Part shown: piece by piece, positions 35,101 to 45,419 of the stretch
How the letters are laid out: every line of letters begins with the position of its first letter
How positions within the stretch are numbered: the first letter of the stretch is position 1
DNA from: Mantis religiosa
Lineage: Eukaryota > Arthropoda > Insecta > Mantodea > Mantidae
Direction: 5' to 3'
Length of the DNA stretch: 64,000 bases
Assembly (NCBI GenBank): GCA_030765055.1
Contig: CM060953.1
Span: 190,625,147-190,689,146, forward strand
Made by a program: the position numbers and the translations under genes
Notes under the pieces: model-generated
Told to the model about the DNA's origin: nothing
The model's input: the letters and a program-made list of their open reading frames with translations, nothing else
The model's database searches: none

Positions 35101-35425
35101 GTGAGCTAGCTGCAGCGCAGCGACATCATTGTGCCTGTGAGACTTGGAGAAAAGAAGCCACAGCACAGCACACAGCAAAGTAATTGGGTAGAATTGCAAG
35201 GCTGCAGCCAACAGTCGCTCAGACTGGTTTTTAGGCGCCCCTTGGGTAGGCCCTCTGCAATTCGAGCTGTTCAGCGCCCTAAACTTGCTCTTTTCTCTTT
35301 CTATATCTTCCTTATTTCCTCTATTCTATCAAGCAGTAGGGCTTACTGCCCTTACTGCTCATTGGCCCATACCTTCCATCTATTGGCTGTTGCACTGAGA
35401 CCAGTGATTGGCCCCATCCTGCAAC
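35101..35425 (+). promoter_or_regulatory. LINE A 5' untranslated region
   Basis: Repeat-unit sequence stops at about 35100 and is replaced by GC-richer DNA starting near GAGCTAGCTGCAGCGCAGCG. Jockey-type elements carry an internal promoter here; I see no TATA box. A small open frame in this region is not conserved with anything I recognise. The exact 5' end may be off by several bases. Confidence 0.6.
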
Positions 35426-37297
35426 ATGGAAACCGAAGCCACAGTTGAAGCAATGGATGAGCAACACACAGCACCAGAGTCATCTGATGACCAAGAACTC
35501 TTAAGGTATTATGTGGAAGGAGGCGACCTTCGTCAATACCTGAATCAACCATTAATCGTCAGCCCCCATATGCCTCTGTCTAGAGATGATGAAAGGACTC
35601 TGATCCTAGAAAAAAGAGCCAGGCTAATGTTTCTCGAGTTGGCAGATCAACACATCTTTAACAACACAGCAAATGCAGAACCAGCCATTACTGCAAATGC
35701 TCTCCGCCACTACTCTGCGCACCGTGCCAGGGTTGAAGCAATCTCTGAGTACTTGCTTCAAAATGAGAAGACTAAGGCCAACCTACCAAGATGGGAAGTA
35801 ACCCCAACAAAAGCAAGGGGTAAAGCACAAAAGCATGCCCTTCAGTCGGAGGCCTTACCCACCTCTAATAAATTTCAAAGACTGCCTATGGTGCCAGATG
35901 ATGAGATTTCTCAGGTGCAAAACAACAAAAGGAGATGTTCCGGGCAGGAGACTTCTTCCCAAGCCGCAACAACGGCCCCCTCATCAGCAGCACCATCTAC
36001 TTCTGCTGCCACGCCAATTGCTCCTGCAGCTCGCTCGGCCAAAGCTACCCCAATCTACCTCAGAGACCCGAGTAAAGCACGGGATCTCATAAGTGTAATC
36101 AAATCTACGCAACCAAGCTTGAATTTCTCCATCCGGAACATGAGTGGCACAATTGCTTTCCTGCCAGATTCCCCGGATGATCACCGAGCACTCAGAAAGC
36201 TATTTACTGATAGGCAAATACAGTATCTCACCACCTTGCTCCCTGAGGAAAAGTTACTGTATGTAACGCTCAAAGACCTGCCGATGTACATAACTGAGGA
36301 AGAAGTCATCGAAGAGCTCAAGCTCAAGCAATATCCTGTTGAAAGAGTCGGACAGTTGCGGTCAAACCGCAGTGCATCACACGAACTGCTCCCTCATTTC
36401 CGTGTTGCCTTACGTAAAGAGGGCAATTTCCAATTAATTTATAAAGAGTCAAGGATGTTCAACGCATCTGTTCGTGTTGAATCATACCGCCCACCTGCAA
36501 GACCACTGCAATGTACAAATTGCCAACAATTTATGCACAGTGCAGCGGGATGTAAATTAGAACCTGCGTGCTCATACTGTGGCGAGGCTGGCCACAGAAG
36601 AGCAGATTGTCCGAGATTGGGAGTACCTGGATCCCAGGCCACCTGTTACAACTGTGGTGGCGATCACTCATGCCGGTATGCCAAATGCCCTGTCTGGCAA
36701 GAGGCAAGGGTGGAGATGCACCTGAATAAAAATGGCCAACGTTCAAGGCACGATGCAGCTCCAAAGGTACCAAATCCCATGGGCCTCCCCAAGGAAGCTT
36801 TTAAAGGTACCCGCTATCCTGGACTACCACCACCAATAAGGATACAGCACAAGAGTTATGCAGCTGCCCTTCAAAGTAGAGCAGACACCAACCCATCTGA
36901 GGTTGAAATGACAACTTCAACAGTGAGGGAACTAGCAACTGCTACAAAACCCCAGCAACCGGCTACTAACCCAGGGAAAACAATCCCCCCAATGCAACAG
37001 AGGAAGTTAGAAAATGTTACAACAACACGTAGCACTACCTCCAGGAATATGGAATCTACGCATCCCAATGCTGCACCTGTATCTGGGACAAGGCAACCAG
37101 CTCAACAACGGCTGCCAGTTACACGTCCTCCAACATCCACCGCTCCGTCATCTTCACTGCACTTTTCTGCTATCCCTGACGCCCAATTTCTGAAGCTCAT
37201 GGATAGAATACCCATTCAGATGCAAACTGACTTTGCTATAGCCTTGGCTGACGCAATGGCGCAGAGACCAGCCACCATCAACCAGCAACCATTCTAG
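35426..37297 (+). CDS. LINE A ORF1, zinc-knuckle RNA-binding (Gag-like) protein
   Basis: 623 residues starting at the ATG at 35426; the open frame extends slightly upstream only through a TTG. Known ORF1 proteins of this class bind LINE RNA and form the retrotransposition particle. The N-terminal half is polar and Ala/Pro/Thr-rich. Residues about 225-360 form the pre-knuckle domain typical of Jockey-group ORF1 (SGTIAFLPDSPDD, LLYVTLKDLPMYITEEEVIE, HFRVALRKEGNFQL). Three Cys knuckles follow at about residues 362-421: CTNCQQFMHSAAGC and CSYCGEAGHRRADC are C-x2-C-x4-H-x4-C, while CYNCGGDHSCRYAKC is a variant with altered spacing. The C-terminal part is low-complexity Thr/Pro/Gln. The stop is TAG, 30 bp before ORF2. 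No internal stop or frameshift is seen. Confidence 0.93.
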   Translation: METEATVEAMDEQHTAPESSDDQELLRYYVEGGDLRQYLNQPLIVSPHMPLSRDDERTLILEKRARLMFLELADQHIFNNTANAEPAITANALRHYSAHRARVEAISEYLLQNEKTKANLPRWEVTPTKARGKAQKHALQSEALPTSNKFQRLPMVPDDEISQVQNNKRRCSGQETSSQAATTAPSSAAPSTSAATPIAPAARSAKATPIYLRDPSKARDLISVIKSTQPSLNFSIRNMSGTIAFLPDSPDDHRALRKLFTDRQIQYLTTLLPEEKLLYVTLKDLPMYITEEEVIEELKLKQYPVERVGQLRSNRSASHELLPHFRVALRKEGNFQLIYKESRMFNASVRVESYRPPARPLQCTNCQQFMHSAAGCKLEPACSYCGEAGHRRADCPRLGVPGSQATCYNCGGDHSCRYAKCPVWQEARVEMHLNKNGQRSRHDAAPKVPNPMGLPKEAFKGTRYPGLPPPIRIQHKSYAAALQSRADTNPSEVEMTTSTVRELATATKPQQPATNPGKTIPPMQQRKLENVTTTRSTTSRNMESTHPNAAPVSGTRQPAQQRLPVTRPPTSTAPSSSLHFSAIPDAQFLKLMDRIPIQMQTDFAIALADAMAQRPATINQQPF

Positions 37298-37327
37298 TGC
37301 ACACATTCTTCACTTTCTTAGGTCAAC

Positions 37328-40027
37328 ATGGCGGACAGTACTAAAATTTTGAATAATATCCTGAGTCTAAAATTATGTTCCTGGAACGCCAATGGCTTAA
37401 GAAATAAATTGAAAGAAGCCGCAAATTTTCTGGCTGTAAATAAAATACAGATCTTCCTGGTGCAGGAAACACATTTATCTAGCCATCTTAAAGCCACCAT
37501 CCCAGGAATGATCTGTCATAGGACAGACAGGGCTGATGGATACGGTGGCACAGCAATATATGTAAACCGCACCTTGAAACACCATCGGCTACATCTGCCT
37601 ACCACTGGCGTGTTAGAGGCTACAGGTATCCAAGTGGCCACAAATAAAGGACCTCTGAACATCTTTTCTGTTTATATACCACCTAGCAGGCCCTTCAACG
37701 TCAAGGAGCTGGACACGATTTTCTCTGCAGGTACACCCACAATAGCTATGGGTGATTACAATGCCAAAAGCACGCTGTGGAATTCTACAATATGTAACCC
37801 GAGAGGTTCTCTTCTTGAGCGTTATCTAGAACGCCACAACCTTGCTGTACTTGCTCCTACATCACCCACAATCACTTATGGGAACCGCCATCCACCAGAT
37901 TGGCTGGATATTGCCATCCTTCAAAATATCCGTGGACACCCTCATGTTCTATCCATCCCCGAACTTTCCTCAGATCATTATCCTGTACTCTTTCTCTATC
38001 AAGCCCGCGCAACTGCTAAGGCACCCCCTAACTCACCAAATCCACGCTTCACCAACTGGAACAAGTACACCACTATAATGGCAGAGCAGAATGCGGATTT
38101 ACCTCCTTGCAACTCCACTGAAGAGGCAGATCAGCTGGCCTCCACTATCACAGCTACCATGGCCACAGCCATGGCACAAGCTACTCCCCCTAGACGTGTC
38201 AACTTTAGTGCCCAGAAACCTTTACCACCACCACTACGGCGTCTCATTGCAGACAAAAATAAAGCTAGACGTCGTTATCAGCTAACACGCGATCCCCAAC
38301 ACAAGCGTGAATGGAACCGCCTCCAACATCTGGCAAAGCTTGAAATAGCTGAACACTGCAATGAAGAGTGGGAAAGAAAGCCGTGCACTTTAGATCCAGA
38401 GGACTTCTCCCTATGGAGAATGACCAAGGCACTACTTAAGATCCCTTCATCAGATCCACCATTAATTGATGGAGGAAGAGTAGCTTCGTCTGCTAGAGAG
38501 AAGGCTGAAATGATGGCGGAACACTTAGCCTCCACCTTCCACCCGGCAGAGTCCTTCGATGATGACCTGACTGAAGAAATATCAGCTTCAGTACGCCGTT
38601 ACCTTAGTGTTCCACACGAGGTCCCGGAGATTAGCCTCACCTCCCTTGCTGAGGTTCAAAATATCATAAACTCCGTTCGTCCCTACAAAGCCGCTGGAGT
38701 TGATCAGCTCCCTTATGCAGCCTTCAAAGCACTACCACAATCTTGGATTCGTCTACTAGTGCACCTCTTCAACAGCCTGCTCTTACTGGCCTACTTCCCA
38801 ACGGCATGGAAACATGCAAGAATCATCACTTTACCAAAGCCAGGGAAAAACCCAAGAGACCTAAACAGTCACAGGCCCATTAGTCTCCTTTCGACAATCA
38901 GCAAATTGTTTGAGAAGGTGGTACAGCAACGTCTCCAATGCATTCTGGATGAACATCAGGTGCTACGTCCAGAGCAGTTTGGATTTCGGAGAAATCACTC
39001 TACTACACACCAGCTACTTCGTCTAGTGGATGAAGTGATTAAAGGCTTTAACAACCGGCACTTTATTGCAGCTCTCTTTCTTGACATCTCCCGAGCCTTC
39101 GACTCTGTCTGGCACGAAGGCCTCCTACATCGCCTCATCCAATATAACATCCCATCTTACCTTGTACATCTCATCCATCATTATCTAAAAAATCGATCCT
39201 TTGTTGTCATGAAGGACGACATCCTGTCGCAGCCATATGCCATTAATGCCGGTGTGCCACAAGGTAGTGTCCTTGGGCCCCTGCTTTTTCTGGCGTACAT
39301 ATATACTCTTCCAACCCTAAGAGGCTGCAACCTGTACCTGTTCGCCGATGATACCGCCATAACAACAGCGTCCAAACGGCATGAAATTGCTGTACAAAGA
39401 ATACAAAACTTCGCAAACATGTTGTCCGTCTGGTTTGCGACATGGCGCTTAAAGCTAAATGCCACAAAATCTCAGGCAATCACTTTCACTAGACGAGAGC
39501 TGCAGGATGTACCGAACCTAAGAATAGGTGGTACCGAAATACCATGGTCAAATCAGGCAACATATTTAGGAGTGCTCCTAGACATGCGCCTCACATGGAA
39601 GGACCACATAGCAGCGGTAGCTAACAGAGTTAGTAAAAGGATGGCCATGCTATATCCACTATACAACCGAAAGTCGCCAATGGCTCTTCGAAACAAGCTT
39701 CTGCTCTACAAGCAGGTATTGAGGCCAGCAATTACATACGCCTGCCAAGTCTGGGGTGCAGCAGCCAAAACCAATCTTTCCAAACTCCAAGTCCTCCCAA
39801 ACCGCTTCCTTCGGACTGCAATTGCAGCCGAATGGTACATCCCAAACGATAACATCCATTTAGACCTATCATATCCAAAACTTTTCGATTACATCCTACA
39901 ACTGTCCCACTCTTTCTATTCAAAATTACCAACCAGTTTTAACAGCCTCATCCGAGGACTTGGAGAATACGACCTAGATCCTGGAGAATCATATAAGAGG
40001 CCAAGACTTGTCCTAGGACCTCCTTAG
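37328..40027 (+). CDS. LINE A ORF2, APE endonuclease and reverse transcriptase
   Basis: 899 residues. It nicks target DNA and copies the LINE RNA from the nick (target-primed reverse transcription). Endonuclease, about residues 15-225: CSWNANGL, LVQETHL, AMGDYNAKS and SSDHYPVLF carry the Asn, Glu, Asp/Asn and Ser-Asp-His residues of the APE fold. Reverse transcriptase, about 455-730: YKAAGVDQLPY, ARIITLPKPGKNP, HRPISLLSTISKLFEK, EQFGFRRNHST, ALFLDISRAFDSVW, NAGVPQGSVLGPLLF and the active site LFADDTA. The thumb follows (TYLGVLLDMRLTWKDH, ITYACQVWGAA). No RNase H domain is present and the protein ends soon after the thumb region, as in Jockey-type elements. Length is normal for the group. There is no stop or frameshift. 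Confidence 0.96.
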   Translation: MADSTKILNNILSLKLCSWNANGLRNKLKEAANFLAVNKIQIFLVQETHLSSHLKATIPGMICHRTDRADGYGGTAIYVNRTLKHHRLHLPTTGVLEATGIQVATNKGPLNIFSVYIPPSRPFNVKELDTIFSAGTPTIAMGDYNAKSTLWNSTICNPRGSLLERYLERHNLAVLAPTSPTITYGNRHPPDWLDIAILQNIRGHPHVLSIPELSSDHYPVLFLYQARATAKAPPNSPNPRFTNWNKYTTIMAEQNADLPPCNSTEEADQLASTITATMATAMAQATPPRRVNFSAQKPLPPPLRRLIADKNKARRRYQLTRDPQHKREWNRLQHLAKLEIAEHCNEEWERKPCTLDPEDFSLWRMTKALLKIPSSDPPLIDGGRVASSAREKAEMMAEHLASTFHPAESFDDDLTEEISASVRRYLSVPHEVPEISLTSLAEVQNIINSVRPYKAAGVDQLPYAAFKALPQSWIRLLVHLFNSLLLLAYFPTAWKHARIITLPKPGKNPRDLNSHRPISLLSTISKLFEKVVQQRLQCILDEHQVLRPEQFGFRRNHSTTHQLLRLVDEVIKGFNNRHFIAALFLDISRAFDSVWHEGLLHRLIQYNIPSYLVHLIHHYLKNRSFVVMKDDILSQPYAINAGVPQGSVLGPLLFLAYIYTLPTLRGCNLYLFADDTAITTASKRHEIAVQRIQNFANMLSVWFATWRLKLNATKSQAITFTRRELQDVPNLRIGGTEIPWSNQATYLGVLLDMRLTWKDHIAAVANRVSKRMAMLYPLYNRKSPMALRNKLLLYKQVLRPAITYACQVWGAAAKTNLSKLQVLPNRFLRTAIAAEWYIPNDNIHLDLSYPKLFDYILQLSHSFYSKLPTSFNSLIRGLGEYDLDPGESYKRPRLVLGPP

Positions 40028-40240
40028 TTCCAAGCTATTTTCTTCAACAATTCTTCAATCCCTGACTGTTTATCACCTATCCTAATTTAAATAATCACCA
40101 TCAACCCACCATCATTCTTCAAAAACCCTCTTAATGCCAATAAGGGACCTAGTCCCGGTGTGGCACTAGTCGAAGGACCCTCCTCTGCGGAGGAGGACCC
40201 CCTTCAACGACACCTCTGTGCTGTGCTGTATTGTTTTTAA
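40028..40240 (+). other. LINE A 3' untranslated region
   Basis: Contains GGGACCTAGTCCC (40144-40156, five-base-pair stem) and CCTCCTCTGCGGAGGAGG (40179-40196, GC-rich hairpin). It resembles 58300-58520, which keeps the second hairpin as CCTCCTCTGAGGAGG. The end is set where similarity stops and a second LINE begins; there is no long poly(A). Confidence 0.7.
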
Positions 40241-41313
40241 TCCACGGCCATCAGTATGGACCTTGGCGTATTAGAGGTCTTGATAGTCTCCGTGTACCAT
40301 CCGCCAAGACGACAGTTTGTCCCAAATGACTACCTTTCCATCCTAGCCCTACGTCCCAGTGCCATCATGGCCGGCGACTTCAATGCTAAACATCAACGTT
40401 GGCAAACCGGTCGTCGGGCAGGTGCAAGAGGCATTGAAATCACACGCCTGATAGATGCAGACCCGATACTTCAAGTGCAGGGTCCCTGGCAACCCTCTCA
40501 TTAACCGCGAGGAGGACTGCCTTCAGTCATGGACTTCGCCATCACTAAGCATCTACCATATCATCTCACCCTTACATCCTTAAACGCATTACATTCAGAC
40601 CATAATCCGGTGTTGACAGAGATCAACACCAGGGTTGCCAGTCATGACATCTCGCTTCAGACGCGAGAAGTCGATTGGGAAGGCGTTAGGAATTGTCTCC
40701 GCACTTCCATCCCGCCAAATCCCAGAATCACAAACATACCCACCCTGGAGAATGCAATCTCATCCTTCACTTCCATCGTGAAGCGGACTACCCACAATCT
40801 GACAGTCCACTCCTCTGCTCCTCTCCACCCTGATGTCCTACCTCTGGACATTATCCTTCTCATCAGAAGATCCTGGGCTGCACGGAGACTATACCAGCGT
40901 CACCGCACGCCACATAATCGAGCGCTTCTAAGACGCTTGCGTCGATAGGTCAGTGCCCGACTGCGCGAGCACAAGGTGCAAGCGTGGGAGGACAAAATGG
41001 CCAGATTGCGCGTCGAGGATGGCGACGTGTGGAGGATAGCCAGATCCCTCAGAAATCACAGAGGCCAATACAACTCCCCCGTCCATGGCACCCAAGGCCT
41101 GGCTTACGATCCCCAAGCCAAAGCCGATGCTTTCACTGACTACCTTGAACGTACCTTATGTCCAAGAGATGACCCCCAGGACGATAACTTTTCCGAACGT
41201 GATCGTCGGGAGGTGCGTCGTTTCCTACGCCGCCCTCCTGAGGACGCGGTTCGTCTCACAACCATTCGTCCCAGCGAAGTCCAGGGCGCACTTCAGCGTC
41301 TCAAAACAAAAAA
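40241..41313 (+). pseudogene. Fragment of a different LINE (LINE C), endonuclease to pre-RT region
   Basis: One reading frame with two in-frame stops (TAA 40502-40504, TAG 40946-40948). The protein begins within an APE endonuclease (LIVSVYHPP, AIMAGDFNAKHQRW, LHSDHNPVL) and continues through the linker to ALQRLKTKKG, where reverse transcriptase would start in other elements. The first catalytic part (the WNANG and QETH motifs) and the entire polymerase are absent. Sequence differs from LINE A (compare GDYNAKSTLW), so it is another family. At about 41313 it passes into B-unit sequence. Confidence 0.88.
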
Positions 41314-42500
41314 AGGCAAAGAAAATGTATATTTTGAAATTTCTGGTAACAGTTCGCGGAACGGCCATTCTGAAGGAGTTTCGTATAATTTTCTATGACC
41401 GATAAATCATAACATATCAAAAGTCTTTTTTTAACACAGTCTATAACGTATTTTATATCAATAAAGATTCAGAATCATTCCTTCACTTTTCCAATTACTT
41501 TCCGTTTAATGTAATTTAGCGGGAATGAAATGAAAATTTAAAGGCCGCATATTGCGATGTGCTTTCCAATCATTTCACTGTCACTTGAGTTTCCTGTAAC
41601 TCTCTTGTATCTAAAACAAAATTTCTGTGAGCGTTTTTCTTAAATTTGTAGAAGATAAGTAGATAAGCTTTGGTGGACAGTAGATGAGAGCATAACTTAC
41701 TCTTATAATCACACAATATCGAGGAAGTGTTCTTTTAGTTACATCGGTAGTCCACCAGGACCGACCTTGCCTTGCTATACATAGATGGCTCTAGCGGTCA
41801 TAAGTTATAGAGAGAGACCAGATTTTGTAATAATTTATAAATCTTTACACCAAATTCATTTACGTTTTTAGTAATCCCTTATATTTAGTTGAGTTTTTAC
41901 ACTTGAGAGGAACCAGCAGCTACAGTATATAATGAAACAAAATTGATGGAATTAATAATTGTGCGTCAGAAAGGAAGTCCTCTAAAATAGATATAAAACT
42001 ACAATTTTCGGGACTGTTTTGAATTATTTTCAAATTACAGAAACTCGTGGTATGTAAATGTATCATTTGTATTAGTCAACATTTATTTAAATGAGATGCT
42101 AACGTTGCAAAGGTGGCGGTCGCCGAAAGTAGCAACACTCTTTTCTCTTCTACGTACATGTACTATGCACATGCCCGCTATTTTCATACAGCGAGAACAT
42201 ATACTTAAGCGTTATTATATTTATTTGAATAAGACATAATAAGATTATCAAAATGCTGTAGTAATTCTTGTTCTGTTCTTCCAGACAGTACCAACTATAT
42301 AATACTTCCAACTTTGTTGAAAACTCGGGTACTAAAAATTGTTTTTCTTTTACATTCATGTCACCAAATTACAAATCCGTTTCGCTAAACAGCTATTCAC
42401 AGATCACATTTCCGTTATATTGAAACTATGACAGACTTTCTATGACTTTAGGAATAACCAGGAGAATGTCGTGACTTAAAACCCAAATTATTTTAAGAAA
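41314..42500 (+). repeat. B-type repeat unit with core 13
   Basis: Sister of 34405-35100. Core motif AGATGGCTCTAGCGG at 41783-41797. From about 42010 it continues past the point where the left copy is interrupted by LINE A. Matches 48510-49780. No gene. Confidence 0.8.
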
Positions 42501-44081
42501 GTTGTATATTCTTCATACTATATTTTCCTCGTATTTCATTAACATTTTATGAGTAATAATAGAACGATAACATTTACACAATCACCCAAACAAGTGAAGA
42601 CTAGAAATTGCCAAAAACCATAACCTGCCCTTAGATTCAAACTTAACTGACAAATGATTTGCTCTGGTGTATCTAGATGAACATTTGAGCTCTTATATTA
42701 CAAATACAACAAAGTTTATTGAATACCTTTCTCCTTTAGCATCTACATCAGAGCCTATCTTTGGTCCAAATTTTCACAATTTTAAACCATTTGTTTGTAC
42801 AACTTGCACAGTTACAAATCAGAAGTTGACAAAAGTTGTAAGAAAATTGGATAAGCATTCTAACAACCATGTTTACCTCTAAAGCTACCAAATTTTTAAA
42901 AGTACCCTTACAGCATTTTAACCTCGTATTAGAAATGTACTTCCTGGACAATCAGGGTACAAATTTGTGTACTTGGTAAGTATTACGGGACACCACATAA
43001 TATATTGGTCAACACCTTATTGGCATCTTTTGCCCAGTCAGAACAAAGCTTTGCATATTTACCCTTTAAGAGTTACAAATAAAATTTACTGAATGAAATA
43101 TTTGCAAAAACACTCAAGATTTTGTTGTTAATTCAATACCATATAAAACTTTGAGTTCCTAAATCAATTAAACTATAAACAAAATAATAACCAAAAATAT
43201 ACCTAACAAAACCCAAGTTTATGTAACGGAATTACATGAAAATCATTAACGATTTAATCTTTTATCCCACTTTACCATAAAAAAATCTTTTCGACAAAAT
43301 CTTTGTGTGTGTACGTGTCCGAACTGCGTAGTTTATAACCCATATTACAAATAACTAAAACATGGTCGGTACTTAATTAGAATATCTCCCATGTATATAG
43401 CTGGACCACCCCCAAAAACTATCCTCCACATCAACAATGTTCTGCCATTTTATGTGAGCCATCTCTAAGTATTTGATCCAAACACAAATTTATTAAACGT
43501 ATTATCGTTATTTAATCGTCGACTGTCCACTAGGAGAAGCCCTTACTTACCGAACCTTCCTTTCCATAGATGGCTCTAGTTGTAATAACTTACCACGAGA
43601 GAGAAGATTCGTAGCTATTTACAATATTTTAATATAAGTGGCACTTAGGTAATTACCATATATCCTGGGTTAAATTTCTTTTCATCACATGAAAGTAATC
43701 AACAGTTAATATTTAAATAGAGAAATATCAAAACAACAAACAAGTGTTTGTGAGAAAGTAGGTCTTCTAAAATAGTGATAAGCATACTTTTTTCCAACTT
43801 ACCCATCATCGAGATATTTAAAATACTGTGTAGATATGTTTACTTCTATTGATTAACAATTCTGAGTAGGGAATTCACATGGTTTTCTCAACTCACTATC
43901 TTTAACAACATTTACTTCTAGATCCAAGAAATGAATCAAGATAAACATTATCGTAATGCAACTGTCTTTCAGTTTCAAGCGAGTACAGGCTTCCTGCAAC
44001 ATTCAAATGTTTTAAAATTGATTGCCATGAGATTTCTTTGAAACGCCAAGTGATAAGCTAGACACAGAATTTAATGTTGTC
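42501..44081 (+). repeat. A-type repeat unit with core 14
   Basis: Core motif AGATGGCTCTAGTTG at 43568-43582; the GT track is short (about 43304-43320). Matches 49780-51535 closely, in order and orientation. No gene. Confidence 0.8.
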
Positions 44082-44390
44082 TCCTCATTCTCTTCCCAGG
44101 AGAGCGGGCGCTTCGTCCGTACAGTTGGTATTATCCAGTGTCCGTTGAGATCGTCACACGTAACCCTGCGTCAGGGACCCTTAACCAGGTACTGCCCACG
44201 CAGTCTGTGTCCTGGATCTAGTGAGGGAAGCGATGCTAAACCCTTTGGAGAGACTACCTCTCCCGCCACACGCCCTTTCCAAGTACTACACACCGGTCCA
44301 GACGGACTTGGTGCTCGCGTGGGTAGGGTTGCAGCTCGCTGATGCAGGGCTGTCCTAAAAGTAGACCCTACACGCTACCCTCATATAAAG
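44082..44390. other. GC-rich island, copy 1, origin unknown
   Basis: About 310 bp distinctly richer in GC than its surroundings, inserted at the point where other units read GAATTTAATGTTGTCTGAAAC. It matches 51536-51845. Two plus-strand frames are open over part of both copies, one including PFGETTSPATRPFQVLH. The left edge TTCTCTTCCCAG resembles a splice acceptor. I recognise no protein family. It may be an exon remnant, an LTR or LINE fragment, or a captured sequence. Confidence 0.6.
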
Positions 44391-45419
44391 ATAATTAGAA
44401 TTGAATGCCTATCATGGATCTATAGGAACTCGGTTTCCGGAGATAAAACAATACTGCAATACTGCCTCTCCACAATATATTAATTTTGATAATGTTTTAC
44501 GCTTTAGTCAGTGCTCACAGCATTTTCCCCGCAACATTTATGGTGATAGTTATTTTAAAAACTGAATATACAGCTTTGCTCCTGAAAACTGTTCTTACCA
44601 ACACGTACTCCTCTAACTACTTCATGTTAAACAAGATAAATATTATGGATTTCTAATTTTCTCGTAAGTACAAATGAATATTGGAATGCAGTAGTCCAAT
44701 TATTTACGGGATAATTGCCATGTGTTCTGTATGAAATTGTTTCTGTTGTCATTTCCTATGAGAATGGTATAATGTTATTGGAAGATGTATACAAGTAAGA
44801 AGAAATAGTTCCTAAATGGTTCTCTTCAAAAAATGACTATCAAACATAAATTCTGTGGTTAGACGTGATCTACATTTATTGTGTTGCCTCTCTGTTTCTT
44901 ACGATTTATCAGTTTTGCAGAAATCTCTCTGAATTAAAAGAACATTGCCGTTTAATTGAAGATATAGATTCCATTTGTCATGTAACTTTCTTAATGATAG
45001 CATTTTGTTTAAAATTGTTTTACCCATTTAGAATTAATCGATAACTTCGAGAAATATGACATGAAAAACGAAGTCTGACGTCCGGAATTTTCTTAAAAAC
45101 CTTCGTCTGTGTGACTGGAGATCATAAACTTATTCAATTGAAGTTTGTTTTATATTCACAGTAGCACAGACCTTTTCTAAATAAAACAATCCCCGTTTTA
45201 AAAGCTCATACCTATTTTAGGAAAAATCGGAGTATTAAAATTTCAAGTTTAATAAATTATTTCTTCAACTTGCTTTAAGGACCCAGAAGATGAATTGAAA
45301 GTTTGTTAAAACAGTTGACTTATGATTCCTCCCTCCAATGAGTTACAGTTCATTACTTATATACCAGCTGGCTAAGCTGCTCCTACCAATACAGTTTTAT
45401 GCAATTAACAATTTATACT
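44391..45419 (+). repeat. F module, copy 1
   Basis: About 44475-45420 matches 19860-20820; about 44390-44830 also matches 51845-52340. In the second comparison a short segment (about 51915-51960) is missing here. No gene. Confidence 0.75.

Larger units (their letters stand above)
35101..40240 (+). mobile_element. Non-LTR retrotransposon (LINE A, Jockey-like) with both ORFs open
   Basis: About 5.1 kb: 5' untranslated region (about 35101-35425), ORF1 (35426-37297), a 30-bp spacer, ORF2 (37328-40027) and a 3' untranslated region of about 210 bp. The layout, APE-type endonuclease plus reverse transcriptase without RNase H, and an ORF1 with three zinc knuckles fit the Jockey group. Both ORFs are uninterrupted and all catalytic residues I can check are present, so this may be a recent, possibly competent copy. 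The 3' region includes two short hairpins, one of which is shared with the fragment at 58.3-58.5 kb. No target duplication is visible; the 3' side abuts a different LINE fragment. Confidence 0.92.

Noticed and set aside
35408..35425. Earlier TTG start for LINE ORF1
   Set aside because: Eukaryotic initiation at the ATG at 35426 is more plausible.
35131..35448. Small ORF upstream of LINE ORF1
   Set aside because: It falls in the LINE 5' untranslated region and has no recognisable similarity; ORF1 starts at 35426 with the expected domains.
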